From NCBI GenBank assembly GCA_014238195.1, contig JABABO010000322.1, positions 1 through 5,702 on the forward strand: 5,702 bases of DNA. The letters run 5' to 3'. Shown one piece after another: positions 5,449-5,702 of this stretch (position 1 is the stretch's first letter; each line of letters opens with the position of its first letter). Origin of the DNA: Kordiimonadaceae bacterium (GTDB lineage: Bacteria > Pseudomonadota > Alphaproteobacteria > Sphingomonadales > Kordiimonadaceae). The translations under genes were made by a program, and so were the position numbers. Below the pieces are notes generated by a model that worked only from the letters and a program-made list of their open reading frames with translations, was not told the origin of the DNA and did not search any database.

Positions 5449-5702
5449 TTATTGAGAGTCCCGCATTTTTAGCGCTGCAATAAAAGCATCATGGGGTATT
5501 TCCACTTTACCATACATGCGCATTTTGGCTTTGCCCTTCTTTTGCTTTTCCAAAAGCTTCTTTTTTCGGCTGACATCGCCGCCATAACATTTTGCTGTAA
5601 CATCTTTTCGCATAGCTGCAATAGTTTCCCTGGCAATTACCTTTCCTCCAATCGCAGCCTGTAAAGCAACTTTAAAAAGTTGCCTAGGTATTAAATCTTT
5701 TA
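5449..5702 (-). CDS. lepA: Elongation factor 4 (LepA), C-terminal fragment
   Basis: The last 83 codons and the stop (TAA at 5451-5449) of lepA are visible; the rest of this roughly 600-residue GTPase lies beyond the right edge. The fragment starts KDLIPRQLFKVALQAAIGGK and contains the diagnostic AKCYGGDVSRKKKLLEKQ segment, then KMRMYGKVEIPHDAF near the end. This is the conserved C-terminal domain unique to LepA, which contacts the ribosome near the peptidyl-transferase centre. The protein acts on ribosomes during translation and is close to universal in bacteria. The GTPase domain and start are not visible. No anomaly is seen in the fragment, and the C-terminus (ALKMRDSQ) has a normal length. 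Confidence 0.97.
   Translation of the reverse strand, partial: KDLIPRQLFKVALQAAIGGKVIARETIAAMRKDVTAKCYGGDVSRKKKLLEKQKKGKAKMRMYGKVEIPHDAFIAALKMRDSQ

Overview
The window looks like a chromosomal segment of a Gram-negative alphaproteobacterium with moderate GC content (mid-40s percent by eye). The basis is the LepA C-terminus, Sec-type signal peptides, an exosortase-A-associated ligase fragment, and a PAS/degenerate-GGDEF/EAL protein. Genus cannot be fixed from the sequence alone. There are no phage, transposon, CRISPR, tRNA or rRNA signals.

Layout from left to right. Positions 1-264 (minus) hold the first 88 codons of an O-antigen-ligase-like membrane protein of the exosortase-A-associated O-glycosylation ligase type (DUF5935 N-terminus), cut by the window edge. 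A 186-bp divergent intergenic region (265-450) has candidate back-to-back promoters. Positions 451-2211 (plus) encode an exported YtcJ-like amidohydrolase (Amidohydrolase_3). Positions 2294-3916 (plus) encode a soluble c-di-GMP phosphodiesterase candidate: PAS-like domain, dead GGDEF, intact EAL. Positions 3992-4204 (plus) encode a 70-residue two-helix membrane protein. Positions 4305-5213 (minus), convergent to these, encode an unrecognised 302-residue protein with a signal peptide, a periplasmic domain, one membrane helix and a cytoplasmic domain. Positions 5449-5702 (minus) are the 3' end of lepA (elongation factor 4).

The three plus-strand genes have gaps of 82 and 75 bp and could be co-transcribed, but no strong internal promoter or terminator settles this. 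The convergent junction at 4205-4304 holds an 11-bp perfect inverted repeat and an AT-rich imperfect palindrome. Between lepA and the 302-residue gene is a convincing Rho-independent terminator with a C-rich loop. It is followed at once by a perfect extended -10 promoter and a Fur-like site near the predicted transcription start.

There is no obvious single new system here. The best leads are the unrecognised bitopic protein with its possible iron-linked promoter, and the C-rich terminator hairpin, which could be the 3' end of a small RNA. The ligase fragment suggests that an exosortase/exopolysaccharide locus continues to the left. The EAL protein might act in the same matrix or envelope biology, but that link is inference from proximity only.
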